Assembly (NCBI RefSeq): GCF_029633865.1
Contig: NC_079215.1
Location: forward strand, 53,653,698 to 53,717,697
Direction of reading: 5' to 3'
Source of the DNA: Lampris incognitus
Lineage: Eukaryota; Chordata; Actinopteri; Lampriformes; Lampridae
Length of the DNA: 64,000 nt
Below the pieces are notes generated by a model that was not told the origin of the DNA, made no database searches, and saw only the letters and a list, made by a program, of their open reading frames with translations. Position 1 is the first letter of the stretch; the number at the start of each line of letters is the position of its first letter. Made by a program: the position numbers and the translations under genes. This document shows positions 13,201 through 49,499 of the stretch, one piece after another.

Positions 13201-14620
13201 CCGCGTACGGATGTCACTGTTGTAGTCAGATTGTAGAAGTTTGGGACTACCGCTGTAAAGTTGATTAGTTGAGGAGTCCCCTCCCCGGCCCGCGTAAATG
13301 CATACTGTGAGTCAGGATGAACTGGCGCTATCTATACACGTCCAGATGTTTCTGTGTAGATGCTCCAGCAGCTCAGTGATCTTCTCGTCTCAAGCTCTGC
13401 ACTCAGGGCATTCATTCCCTCAGCACTCCCATGCAACAAACACTCAGCATTTACAAGCTGGCTTTCTAAACATGTTTCAGCACAAGTTTGTCCATCATTT
13501 AGCCGGTAACTAATGTATTGTAGTAGCACGTAGCTGCAAAGGTGACCCGTCCTGTGTCCTTAACACTTCTTTTAATGAGGCCGTTACTGAAAAGTTGCTA
13601 CCGCCTCTGTTAAGACACTTCAGTCCAAATGCTGAGTTTGTCTGAGTTTGCTCAGGTAAAACTACAGTGTTAGGCAGAATCGGCTTCTGATTTTGCACAG
13701 GTTTTTGTACAGTAAAAAAATAAAATAAAAGGAATGATGCCTCCTTTCTCATGCTTTTTCTTTCATCCTGTTCTGAGCCTAGTTCAAAAGCAGCTGTTTT
13801 TTTAACCCATATTATGACAAGTTAAATTAGAAATACTTAACAGTATTCGGTTTACACAAACGTGTATGACTGATATGCTCACTTTCTTGGTGAGTGTCAC
13901 TAGCAAAGTAGGTCTTAAGGTGTGGTTGCAGACCAAAGCCTCGTTTCCTAAAAGCATTTTGGGGAAAAGAAGCCCAGTCTAGCAGGGATTCATGTTGCAG
14001 CACATTCAAGTGCAACAGCTTGCCGGAAGGGTTATCGTTGTGATCTTAACAAACAACAATGAAGACGCTGACTCCAAGTTTTTTTTTTAAGCAAAAACTC
14101 CAATATCTATTACAACAAATCTGTAAGGTGTCCTTGAGTGCTCTGAAAGGCACCCACAAATAAAATGTATTGTTATTATGATCTTTTTTACATTTGAAGT
14201 ACAACCCAGCCATAACAGAATGGAATTCAGCAGTGTTAAAATGCTGCAACATTGAAACAAACCAGTGAGTACTACGCCCTGCCATGACAGGAAACACCAC
14301 CACTGATGTTCCCAGCATTAACATGTGGTCGTCACTGTGGGGATGCTGAAGTCCTGAGTAGAGAAAATGCTCTCAGGCCGACGTTATAAGGCGCCCACTA
14401 GGAAAACAAATCGCTATTCTCAGTCTTTCATTCTTCTGCTATTAAACGCCGAGAGTAGTCTTTTTAAATGAATGCTTTATTTTGTTTTAAAGCACAATAG
14501 TTGGTTTATACCTTGTCTGTTTTTCACATGGCTTGTGGGCCTATACGTTCACTGACTGTTGTATTGGAATGTAACGTGCAAAGCATCTTAGGATGCTTTA
14601 TTTGTTTATTTATTTGTTCT
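13201..14620. other. RFC1-RPL9 intergenic region, no gene seen
   Basis: No exon with splice sites and a conserved frame was found. In human, KLB occupies this interval, and its exons encode long glycosidase-like domains. No frame here exceeds about 92 residues and none resembles such a domain. Confidence 0.5.
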
Positions 14621-14621
14621 T

Positions 14622-15055
14622 TTACTACTACTACTCACCACAGCGGATCATCCGTTTCCATCTCTTCCTGTCCTCTGCATCTTCCTCTGTCACACCAGCC
14701 ACCTGCATGTCCTCCCTCACCACATCCATAAATCTCCTCTATGGCCTTCCTCTTCTCCTCTTCCCCGGCAGCTCCATATTCAGCATCCTTCTCCCAACAT
14801 ACCCAGCATCTCTCCTCCACACATGTCCAAGCCATCTCAATCTTGCCTCCAGGTACCTTCCTAGCTGTCTGCCTGGCTATTTCTGCCATGCTTGCCCTGC
14901 CACCCGGCAACTCTTCACTACCACCCAGCAGTGCCCGTCTTCACTCCTCCCCGATCTCCACACTAGTCTTCCTTCTTCAACTTCCACCTTTTGATCCTTC
15001 GCTCTGCCTTCACTCTCTTCCTCTTCTTGGTCTCCAAATTTATTTATTCTTTTAA
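14622..15055 (-). mobile_element. RTE-like LINE copy with internal deletion
   Basis: Read on the - strand this starts upstream with a block containing LGGSEELPGGRASMAEIARQ, a linker segment of RTE-like polyproteins. It then jumps directly at about 14851 to the far 3' end (IEMAWTCVEERCWVCWEK and the terminal block), finishing with AGT triplets near 14622-14636. The whole reverse-transcriptase core is missing between the two halves. This differs from the other four copies, which are simple 5' truncations. Confidence 0.7.
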
Positions 15056-15261
15056 CTTAAGTGAATTTTTATCCTTCGTCTGGTCCTTGAGTGAGTCTGC
15101 ATGCATGGCCACACGGGGGTGCCAGTGTGCACCTCTTGCCTATGCACGGTGCCTCTGTACTGATCTGTCCATTGTCTCTGACATACATCAGAATCAGAAT
15201 CCTCTATTCATCGCCGCTTGCCTGCAAGCTTTGGGTATGGTCTGGGTAGACTGTGGAGCTG

Positions 15262-15478
15262 AATTGCCCCTCTGGGATAGTGATTACCACATGCCTCACC
15301 CGACGCACGTGCTGTCGCCAGCCGCTTCTTTTCACCTGACAGTGAGGAGTTTCGCCAAGGGGGCGTAGCACGTGGAGGATCACGCTATTCCCCCCCCCCC
15401 CGGGAACAGGCGCCCCGACCGACCAGAAGAGGCGCTAGTGCAGCGACCAGAACACATACCCACATCCGGCTTCCCTTC
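15262..15478 (-). mobile_element. tRNA-derived SINE, headless copy A
   Basis: Shares the body of the SINE described at 21807 (blocks CGCCAGCCGCTTCTTTTCAC and CAGGCGCCCCGACCGACCAG on the + strand). It stops at CCGGCTTCCC, before the tRNA-like head. It abuts an L2-type LINE fragment at 15479. Confidence 0.75.
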
Positions 15479-16150
15479 TTGTAGAGGGCATCAGTGTTCT
15501 TAGCCCAGTCCAGTTTATTGTCTATATACACATCCAGCTACTTGTAGTATTCCAGTGTCCACACGGACCCTCTGGATGGAGACAGGGGTCACTGGTGTCA
15601 TGTCCCTCCCTTTGTCTTAGTCACGTTGAGCTGCAGATGGTTCCGCTCACACCATGTGACAGTTTCCCACCACAGCCCTGTACTCAGCCTCCTCGCCCTT
15701 ACTGATGCATCAGACTATAGCAGAATCATCAGAGAACTTGTGAAGATGGCAGGACTCTGTGTGGTAGTTGAAGTCCGTGGTGTAGAGGGTGAAAAGGAAG
15801 GGAGACAGGACTGTCCCCTGCAGAGCCCCAGTGTTGCAGACCACTCTGTCTGACACACAGTGTTGCAAGCACACATACTGTGGTCTACCAGTAGGTAATC
15901 AACAATCCAGGACACAAGGGGGGCACCTACCTGCATTTCTGTCAGCTTCTCACCCAGTAGATCTGGCTGGATGGTGCTGAAGGCACCAGAGAAGTCAAAG
16001 AACATGACCCTCACAGTGCTCGCTGGCTTATCCAGGTGGGCGTAGGATCGGTTAAGCAGGTAAATGATGGCATCCTCGACTCCCAGTCGGGGCTAGTAGG
16101 CAAACTGGATGGGGTCCAAGTGTGGCTTGACCGTGGGCCGAAGCTGCATT
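15479..16150 (-). mobile_element. L2/CR1-like LINE reverse-transcriptase fragment
   Basis: The - strand carries the reverse-transcriptase signature VRVMFFDFSGAFSTIQPDLL, then VGAPLVSWIVDYLLV and LCRGQSCLPSFSPSTP. Weaker matches continue to both sides, with a GVEDAIIYLLNRSYAHL block upstream and a QLNVTKTK block downstream. The frame is interrupted several times and only the central domain is present, so it is a dead fragment. The clade is judged from motif style. Confidence 0.75.
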
Positions 16151-16527
16151 TCTAATATTCCGGTTTCCACTCAGACACCAGCACAGATTTTCCAGTGTTG
16201 GCTAAATAAAACTACTTCAATCATCCCATATAAAGCCGGCGAGCAACAATGATCACAAACACATGAACTGAATCCTCGTAATACGCCATATGATCTTAGA
16301 AACACGCAATATATCTAGATACTGACGCACTGTAATGGATTTATCCTTCAAATATCTTCAGATGGACATGCCTGAGGACAAAAGAACATGCGTTTACTTT
16401 TTTTAACCACTGGCATGACAAAGTGTAGAGCAAATGAAAAATAAATCCGCGTTTCAATGCAAGGAGCAAAATTAATTTCACGAACCCAAAATGAATAATA
16501 ACCACGGAAGCTACATTGTCTGGAAAA

Positions 16528-16552
16528 TTTATTGGTCAAAACCACGATGTAT

Positions 16553-16557
<5 letters not shown>
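16528..16557 (-). terminator. rpl9: RPL9 distal poly(A) signals
   Basis: Two AATAAA hexamers on the - strand (TTTATT at 16552-16557 and 16528-16533). The first overlaps the stop codon of the distal last exon. The 3' UTR of that isoform must therefore be very short, as is usual for ribosomal protein genes. Confidence 0.7.
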
Positions 16558-24691
<8,134 letters not shown>

Positions 24692-25376
24692 TCTATAACA
24701 CAAAGATTTCAAGTGTTTCAAAGCTTCTTGTAGCAATACAATGCATCATACATCTTGTGGAGAAGAAGCACGTTAGACCCTTTGTACCGAGTCTTCATGG
24801 TTGTTGGTCAAGGCTGACATCTATCTAGACACAGTTCTTTCTAATGCAGTTAAGAGTAGTACAGTAAGAGGCTTCAGCAGACAGCAATGGCATAAAAGTT
24901 ATCAGGCATCTGAGCAACTTTTATCAATAACAATCTACCAAGTAGTCGCCAATTCACTTGTGTTGGGGCAACAGCCAATATTCTTATTAGCTAAACGCTA
25001 ACTCAGCTAATACAATCAATACAAACACAACCACTATCTCTACCGTTAAGTTTTAGTAATGATGTATATTACATTTTTTTTTCACTTAACGTACTGTGCT
25101 TATCTGTTATTTAATACATTAATAGATCCTTGTGCGTTATGACACATAACTAGCTAGCTGCGGCGTCAGGCTAGGCCTAGGATGGGACGTACTAGAGCCA
25201 TGGAACAACAAAACGTTATATACAGCATTACACAAGCTATATGAGAAAAAATACAACGTCTGTAGTGTAATTTAGTAATATCACGACTGGACGGACGAAA
25301 ACACGCCAAAAGTGTCGTTTTATGAACACAGATGGAGTTAGATTGTCAGCGCGAAGACATTTTCAGAAATTCTCAC

Positions 25377-25409
25377 CTCGCCGGTAGCAGAGGAAAGGAA
25401 GAGAGAAGG
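25377..25409 (-). promoter_or_regulatory. rpl9: RPL9 non-coding exon 1 with 5'TOP tract
   Basis: On the - strand a pyrimidine stretch (CTTCTCTCTTCCTTTCCTCT) leads into GCTACCGGCGAG and then a GTGAGA donor at 25376. This is the leader arrangement of ribosomal protein genes, whose mRNAs start with a C followed by pyrimidines and are translated under mTOR control. The exact start base is not fixed. Confidence 0.75.
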
Positions 25410-25706
25410 ACGTCAGCACGTCAATGTAGTGTTCCGACGTCGCGACGTCGCGACGTCAGACATCACGAGACAATCGACGAACTTATTATTATTTTAAGTA
25501 TTACTGTTTTGCATTATAAAGCGCCCGTTTCTCGCGTTTTTACTATTTACCAAAGATGATTAAAAAAAAAACTAAACGCATAAAAACGGCGGTTTTCTAG
25601 ATGTGCTTTATTCCAGTTACCGTTTCAATTTCAGACCAAAGTAGCTGCTCGTCGATGGTCATCGTCAATGACAGAAGCCTACACTCAAGGCTGTGGTGGT
25701 CAAGTT
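25410..25706. promoter_or_regulatory. Shared RPL9/LIAS divergent promoter
   Basis: RPL9 is transcribed leftward from about 25400 and LIAS rightward toward its ATG at 25707. Between them, at 25436-25457, GACGTC occurs three times at 8-bp spacing, forming one perfect 22-bp palindrome. ACGTCA half-sites also occur at 25410, 25418 and 25453, and CTCGCG at 25533. CRE-family and GACGTC-binding factors are plausible users. LIAS-RPL9 head-to-head order is conserved in vertebrates. Confidence 0.65.
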
Positions 25707-38448
<12,742 letters not shown>

Positions 38449-39147
38449 AGAGCACAGGGCACCTGGCTCATCGTTGATGCTTCCCACCAGCCTTCCTCTT
38501 AGACCTCCTCCTTTTATCACAGGAGTCTTTCCAATGAGCTCACAGGCTTTGAGTCACTTTACTCCACCATTGCACCTGCCAACAGTAGACACTGATTATT
38601 TTTGTAGCGTGATTAACCAAGAAATTTCAGTATTAAGAGCTCAAAGAATGGTCAAACAAACAGGATGGACATAAACAAGACTCATTAGAAGTTGATCAAA
38701 AGTCAAGGTATGGGTGTTGTAATCTCCTTTTTGAAAAACACTTGGGAGAGCACATGGGTGTGCATTTCAGGGAGTCTTGATCAAAGCTAGTCTCCACTCA
38801 GGAGCCTAATGTCATGTAGATAACTCAGGCCTTTGCCCGAGTGAGCTGGCTCATACTGGACTAGGTTTGAACTGTAGCTTTGCTTCCATGTCTTGTTGCC
38901 TCAGGGCCTCCTGAAGTCTTCGAAATGACACATACTCATGCACACACCCGCTCTCCAGGGGAGCCCTTGACCCTGGGTAGGGAACAGTCAGCAGCCAGGG
39001 CTTCAAATGAGATCTGTTCAGAGGGATGACGTCTGCTGACTGAAAACTAATACAAAATGTGTAAGTCATGTAGACTTGAATCAGTGAAGAATTGTAAGTT
39101 AATCACAATGTTAAATTCTGATAGTCTATAGAGGTTTTGCAATATCT

Positions 39148-39161
39148 AATAAAGTAATAAA
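39148..39161 (+). terminator. lias: LIAS poly(A) signals
   Basis: Two AATAAA hexamers (39148-39153 and 39156-39161) lie about 700 bp after the LIAS stop. They are the first strong canonical signals there, giving a 3' UTR of about 38449-39180. Confidence 0.65.
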
Positions 39162-39241
39162 ATGAATCTTATCCTGTTTAAGTTCTTTCAGTCTAGTTTG
39201 GCCTTTGAATAAGGTACAAAGGACTTGGGATAGAACATTTT

Positions 39242-39247
39242 TTTATT
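39242..39247 (-). terminator. ugdh: UGDH poly(A) signal
   Basis: TTTATT on the + strand gives AATAAA on the - strand, 579 bp past the UGDH stop. Cleavage would fall near 39220, only tens of bases from the expected LIAS cleavage site on the other strand. Confidence 0.6.
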
Positions 39248-39825
39248 GCATGGGCCCATTTGGTAAACAATCAGACACACTTGACATCACACATATAACA
39301 TGACTGACGTACAGTAGGAGATGGTTTATAAAAATACTTTTAAAAATGTATAAAATTTGACAATTGATTTGACAATACTTGACTACAGAGTTAATACATT
39401 ATATGAAATGAGATGTTCCTCAACAAATCATCAGATACCGCTCTTAAAACTGTCCACAATGGGCAATTTCCATGTGCAACTGCTGCATTTGAAATGTTAG
39501 ATCAACAAACCCCAAAGGCATGACATATGTAATGCAAGACTGCACAACGTGCCTGGAATGTTGTTCCTCACTGGAGACTCAACACCTCAACCGTGTTCAC
39601 ACTTAACATCTTAACCTTCTGCCTCAAAACCTCTCCTCCTACCCAACTGACATTTTAACCCGAGGTAAGTGTGAAACTAGCTGAATGACCACTTGTGGTC
39701 ATAAAGCATGTGCCAACAAGGCAAGGTTTAGAGTCTTAACTGAAATGGTTTACACCAGCTGTGGAAAGGGTGGGAATGGAATGTTTGTGTGCGTGTGTGT
39801 GAGAAAGGAGGGGCTGGAGTTGGTT

Positions 39826-44254
<4,429 letters not shown>

Positions 44255-44378
44255 CTGGAGGAGAGAGGATCGGAAGGGAGAGGTCACACATTTCAATAGC
44301 ACATTCCGTGCAACTGAAGACAAGAAAAGCACTGATCCAACTAAGAAGTACAGATCCTAAACGTGTAACCCACTAAGC

Positions 44379-44942
44379 CAGTGGTTCTCAACCTTTTTGG
44401 GGTCCTGGACCCCCTGCGTATTTTTGATCTATCCTGAGGACCCCTCCACCTGATCTTGGGGGAGGGGGGTTGCAATTTGATAGAAACAGTAGAAACTGCA
44501 TTTTAAATTGCATTATAGCATTTATCACTCTTTGGGGTAAAAATAAGAGCTTTCAGTTGTAACTTAGATATAGTTAACAAAACAGAATTCTTATGCAGTA
44601 ACTTTCAGATATATGTAACAAAACAGAATATGTATTCAGTAACTTTCAGATATATGTAACAACAGAATTTTTATGCAGTAACTTTTAACAATGCAAACGG
44701 GAGCGAGATCTCTTATTAAAATACAATAAATTACACTTGTGAAACAGATGTAATTACAGAAAAAAAGTCCTGTTACCCTTTATAGTTTAGGTAGATAAAG
44801 GACTCAGTCACATTTGAGTAAAATAATCCTATTTCTATAAATGTCATAGGATCTTTTTTTAAAGATATTTTATTTTCACGGACCCCTTGCAATTACACCA
44901 CGGACCACTAGGGGTCCGCGGACCCCCGGTTGAGAAACACTG
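44379..44942. mobile_element. hAT-type MITE with 8-bp target duplication
   Basis: The 564-bp element starts CAGTGGTTCTCAACCTTTTT and ends GGTTGAGAAACACTG, inverted ends of hAT type. CACTAAGC lies directly on both sides (44371-44378 and 44943-44950), the exact 8-bp duplication expected for hAT. There is no transposase. It sits in the first UGDH intron. The GGGGTC/GACCCC subterminal blocks are also inverted. Confidence 0.9.
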
Positions 44943-45381
44943 CACTAAGCTGTGTGTTGTTTTTTTTTAACAATATATCAAAAATTAAACTACATACTTG
45001 ACTCGAGCGACTTGAAACAGCATATTTCCTCCAAACATATATAAAAAAAAGATCAGACTCAAAGTTGGGACATAAGCGCTTCTCCACCCCCACCCGCAGA
45101 GATCGGCCAAACGACGGATAAAGAGCCTTTCATTACAGCGAGCCACGTAGGTTACAGCCTGGAGAGAAATAGAGAACCCCCTTGTGCCAGTCCGCCCAGG
45201 TTCTACACGGCTCAACGTAAAATCACTACTACGCTCAATTTGTGGGTGCAATGTGTCACGATAACGCTGTACTCCGCGTTGAACCCACGTCTGTGAAGTG
45301 AACATGCTGAAACAAAAGGCAAATGAATGAGCGTCAGGCTCAGGCTAGCTAGCAAACACCAGCTAGCCCAACTGACTTTAC

Positions 45382-45600
45382 CTTTGCCAACTCGACAACT
45401 TCCAAGAAAGCGCAGTCCGGCTGGTTCTCCAGATAAGAGTTATATTCCCACAACCACTATCGCTCCGGGAAACTCTTGTCCACGAGGTCTTTCGGACAAG
45501 GATAAGAAAGTCATCGACAGACAACGACGTCAAACGCCGGCTCCCAACTTTCTGTAGCGGCGGACCCCGCTCCCTTCGCCTCGACGTTACTCCCCGCGGC
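45382..45600 (-). promoter_or_regulatory. ugdh: UGDH non-coding exon 1 and CpG-rich promoter
   Basis: On the - strand GTCGAGTTGGCAAAG is followed by a GTAAAG donor at 45381, matching the acceptor in front of the ATG exon. Upstream sequence to about 45760 is rich in CG. The start site is not defined, so the right boundary is approximate. Confidence 0.55.
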
Positions 45601-45837
45601 ACCTCCGCCAGAGCAGTACCAGCTAGCCCGAGCGACGTGAAGCGACCCAGGGGAAACTTCCGCCCCGGCGTTTTCAAAACAAAAGCACCCGCGGTACGCG
45701 AATCAAAACAAAATCGGTCTTGCGCAACGCCGGGTAGACCGGTCCTACGGGGAGTTTACGCACTCTTTCAAAACGCCCACCCGACCTACTTATCTCACAT
45801 ATTTCTTCACATTTATTTGTGTTTACCTTTTTGTCAG

Positions 45838-45990
45838 GTATGGTGGAACAGTTGTGGATGATGAAGAGCATTGTATTGTAACCGGTTATTTTCTTGCCCG
45901 GTGCGGGATTCGATACGAGGTGTACTGCACCACAAGGCGACATCGCTAACCGCTCGGCGAAAGGGGCAGACCCGTTAGCTAGGGGCTAAC
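45838..45990 (-). mobile_element. tRNA-like SINE (third type)
   Basis: On the - strand TTCGCCGAGCGGTTAGCGAT (A-box region) is followed after about 35 bp by GTATCGAATCCCGCACC (B-box). GGGCAAGAAAATAACCGGTT comes next. This is a tRNA-like promoter layout with a short body. Intact family ends are not visible. Confidence 0.5.
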
Positions 45991-47099
45991 GCGTCTTATT
46001 AGTAGTTTACAGTATTGTAGGGGGGTTTTGTTTCCATAGGCCACTGTCTGTTATGATGAAGACTTCAAGTAAATGACGAAAGAAAAAAAGTGAAATTAAC
46101 TAAAAGCAAAAAGCTTGCCTAATTCATTAGGAAATGTTTATAAACAAACAATGAAAATAAATTACAGTAGAATTTGTCATAGGAAAGGTCATTGTGGATT
46201 TGATTATTTAAGTATGTTATTTTCCTGCACTAGTGAGTTACATAGTCAGATGTCCCCTATTTCATCTGGCAATAGTACACCTGTATGTACAGCTCTGTTA
46301 GATATTCAGACTCACCATGCTCCCGTATGCGCCCCCTCAGACTCATTATGCCCCCCTAGTTTTTAACAACTGTGTTTGATTCTTGCAGTTTGTTGACACA
46401 TTGCAGCCTAAACGCATGTCAAGTTGAGTAATATTAGTTTCAAATCTAAGCTATTAAAGCAATTTCTGTTTTCCACAAATCTTCACCTTTCTTCCTCGCT
46501 ACTGAATGCAAAGAAATGCAAAACCAGGTAAAGAAAAAGTATTTGAAGTAGAAATATTGTGAAAACGATGACATCAATAGGCAAAGAAGTCCAGCTCAGA
46601 TTCCATCAGGGAGTACAAGGGAATGAAGAAATCATCCCCATGATTTTCTTTTTACCTTTAAGTTGAAAACTGACAGTTATGTCAAAACGACGGCAAGATT
46701 TCCCCTCATCCTCTCTATTTACTGAGGTTATTTTCTAAAATTTTTTTTTCTTTCTCATTTTAAATTCATTTAGAGCTGATTGAAATGAGTCTAAGTTTAG
46801 CTAGCCTGGAATGGATGGATGGATGTAAAGTCAATATCCTTATTGAGACCAGGATACATTGATGGATCCAAAAGCTCCCCTTTGGTTAAGTTTCCGTATT
46901 CTGTGCCCCCCGACCAAAGGTTTAACTGTTCAATGCCCTCTATATGCAATGAGGCCTCATTAGCATTGTGAAACTCACTAAAGTGTCCCAGAAAGTTGAA
47001 TCAGTTCATCTGGACACATTTAGTGGGATAAACGTTTCATCCCTCATCTAAGTGACTTTGTCAGTCTCAGCTGACTGCAGGTATCCCCAACCTTAACAA

Positions 47100-47560
47100 A
47101 CAATCATCATCATCGGCGGTCACTCAGGGTCGAGTATGACCGTCCTCCCTCTGGGTCCCTCTGGGTCCTTAAGAGGCTGATCCTAGAGCCACATAATGGG
47201 AGGACACCTGCACGTGACAGCTTTTTACACGGAGTGGCTGATGCGCCTGCAGCTACCACACAGTCCTTGGCAGGGGGTGGCCAGAGTCCAATGGCATGGA
47301 GAACCAAGATGATTGGAGACCACCCTCTTTTGCAGCTTTCATCCACCTTCACTGATGTTGTGACATGGAGACATCCTCTGCCAGTTCTGTCGTTGAGGTA
47401 TTTGGTGGATCGCGATTCATCTAGAACCTGACCTCCCCCTTGACCGATCCGCCTTTGGTGATCCTACCAGGAGCCAAGCTCCGGGCGGCATAGCTCTTGA
47501 GATCATTGGTCCATGCAAGCTTCTCCACCACGGTAAGGTGGCGATCCAGGAGAAGACAAT
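47100..47560. repeat. Unclassified interspersed repeat
   Basis: Sequence with CGGTCACTCAGGGTCGAGTA near the left and TCTCCACCACGGTAAGGTGG near the right has the look of a dispersed fish repeat. No transposase or reverse-transcriptase motif was found and no ends could be fixed. It lies in the UGDH-SMIM14 spacer. Confidence 0.35.
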
Positions 47561-47834
47561 AAAAAATACAGTTGCATAATGACCGAAACTGGCACAGTTG
47601 CGTCACAACCGAAACCAGCGATCGGTTTCATATGCAAAATGACCATTAACTAGAGTTTCGATGGCCATGTGTGCTATTCACAGAGGACTAGGGAATAGTT
47701 GCATATATTGCTTTGTTTGTTCCAGGGGACCTGATCCTTGGGATGGGCCAACTTCTGGCGCAGGGTGTTTTTGGGGTTGAAAGCAACCGAGATGCAGTGT
47801 TTGGAAAATACACTTCTCAACTGCTCGTGACGGA

Positions 47835-48507
47835 ACTGACAGAATACATGTGTGTGAATGAGAGGGAGGACAGTGGAGTGGTGAGGATGCAAGGAGTAGA
47901 GGTGGCAAAGGCGTATGAGTTTAAATACTTGAGGTCAACTGTCCAAAGCAACGGGGAGTGCAGAAAAGAGGTGAAGAAGAGAGTGCAGGCAGGGTGGAGT
48001 GGGTGGAGAAGAGTGTCAGGAGTGATTTGCGACAGAAGGGTACCAGCAAGAGTTAAAGGGAAGGTTTACAAGATGGTTGTGAGACCAGCTATGTTATATG
48101 GTTTGGAGACGGTGGCACTGATGAAAAGACAGGAGGCGGAGCTGGAGGTGGCAGAGTTGAAGAGGCTGAAATGTTCACTGAGAGAGACGAAGAAGGACAG
48201 GATTAGGAACGATTATATTAAGAGGGACAGCTCAGGTTGGACGATTTGGAGACAAAGCAGGAGAGGCAAGATTGAGATGGCTTGGACACGCGTGGAGGAG
48301 AGATGCTGGATATATTGGGAGAAGGATGCTGAATATGGAGCTGCCAGGGAAGAGGAGAAGAGGAAGGCCAAAGAGGAGGTTTATGGATGTGGTGAGGGAG
48401 GAGATGCAGGTGGCTGGTGTGACAGAGGAAGATGCAGAGGACAGGAAGAGATGGAAACGGATGATCCGTTGTGGTGACCCCTGACGGGAGCAGCCGAAAG
48501 AAGAAGA
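47835..48507 (+). mobile_element. RTE-like LINE 3' end, longest copy
   Basis: An open frame of 254 codons runs through the reverse-transcriptase tail: EYMCVNEREDSGVVRMQGVE, then YEFKYLRSTVQSNGECRKEV and KKRVQAGWSGWRRVSGVICD, then KVYKMVVRPAMLYGLETVAL. A shift near 48235 moves the last part (GRPKRRFMDVVREEMQVAGV) to another frame. The 3' tail is AGAAGAAG instead of AGT triplets. It lies between UGDH and SMIM14. Confidence 0.88.
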
Positions 48508-48879
48508 GTTTGTCTACATTTCGCTCCTGGGTGCTGCAGCACCCTCAACACTCCTAGTTCCCACGGCCTTAAGATCAAGAGTAGAATCAGGAAGGACAGA
48601 AGATAAGAAAATTCAAGAAAAACATATGGGTTCGCTGTGTGCATCTAAAAGTGGGAGTGTTTTCATCTCTCTATTTCACTTGATTTGAACTGCACTAATT
48701 ACTTTTTAAGTATCTTAGTTTTTGCACCTCTTGTCTGTACTTTTGCACTTTTTAATTTCAAATCTTTCATCATTACTGTATTTTTGTTACTCTATAGGGC
48801 CCACTGAACTGCCCCGCAGTGTATGAAATGTGCTGCACAAAATTTGCTTCGCTGCACTGTGTATTGTCGCCCCTGGGCC

Positions 48880-49333
48880 TGGTAGGCTCGATTGGTAATC
48901 CACCCATGACCGTAACCATCATTAAAAATTTCTGACTCGTGCTGCAATAGACCTTCTGTCAGTTCGGACCAGACTGGTTAGCCTCTGTTGCCCTCAAGCA
49001 TCAATGAGCCCCGGGCGCCCAGCACCCTTCGTTGGTTTGTCCCTCCTCGGACCACCGTCAGTAGCTACTCACTACTGCTGGCCGGGAGCACCCCACAAGC
49101 CTTGCCGTTTCAGAGATGCTGTGACCCAGTCGTCTGGCCCGAACAATTTGGCCCTTGTTAAAGTGGCTCAGGTCTTTACTCCTGCCCATTTCTGCTGCAT
49201 CCAACGCGGTGACCACGAGAACTGGTTGTTCGCTAACCATCTAGCCTACCCAGACCCTGACATGTGCCCTTGTTTGGGTATGACCGTTGTTCAGTTCACC
49301 TGAGTGGTCATAATGTTTTGGCTCATCAGTGTA
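48880..49333 (-). mobile_element. Tc1/mariner remnant (second family)
   Basis: The right end, read on the - strand, is CTACACTGATGAGCCAAAAC followed by ATTATGACCACT, a Tc1-type inverted end. Downstream it encodes MGRSKDLSHFNKGQIVRARR, then LGHSISETARLVGCSRPAVV, the helix-turn-helix start of a Tc1 transposase. The rest decays after about 150 bp. The other inverted end and the catalytic domain are missing. Confidence 0.82.
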
Positions 49334-49499
49334 GCTTCCTTTTTCATGGTTACCAATGTATATCTTTGAGTTTAGGAATAACAAAGACATTTTTTTTTTT
49401 GGCAACAGAATACACCAAAGCAACACCGGTCTGTTTAACTTTTATTTGTTTTGTTAGCAAAAGTGCATAGTTGGAGCCCTTTATCTTGGATTAGTAATT

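Noticed and set aside
44985-45305. 106-codon frame on the - strand in the first UGDH intron
   Set aside because: It is within an intron bounded by a clear donor and acceptor and shows no known domain.
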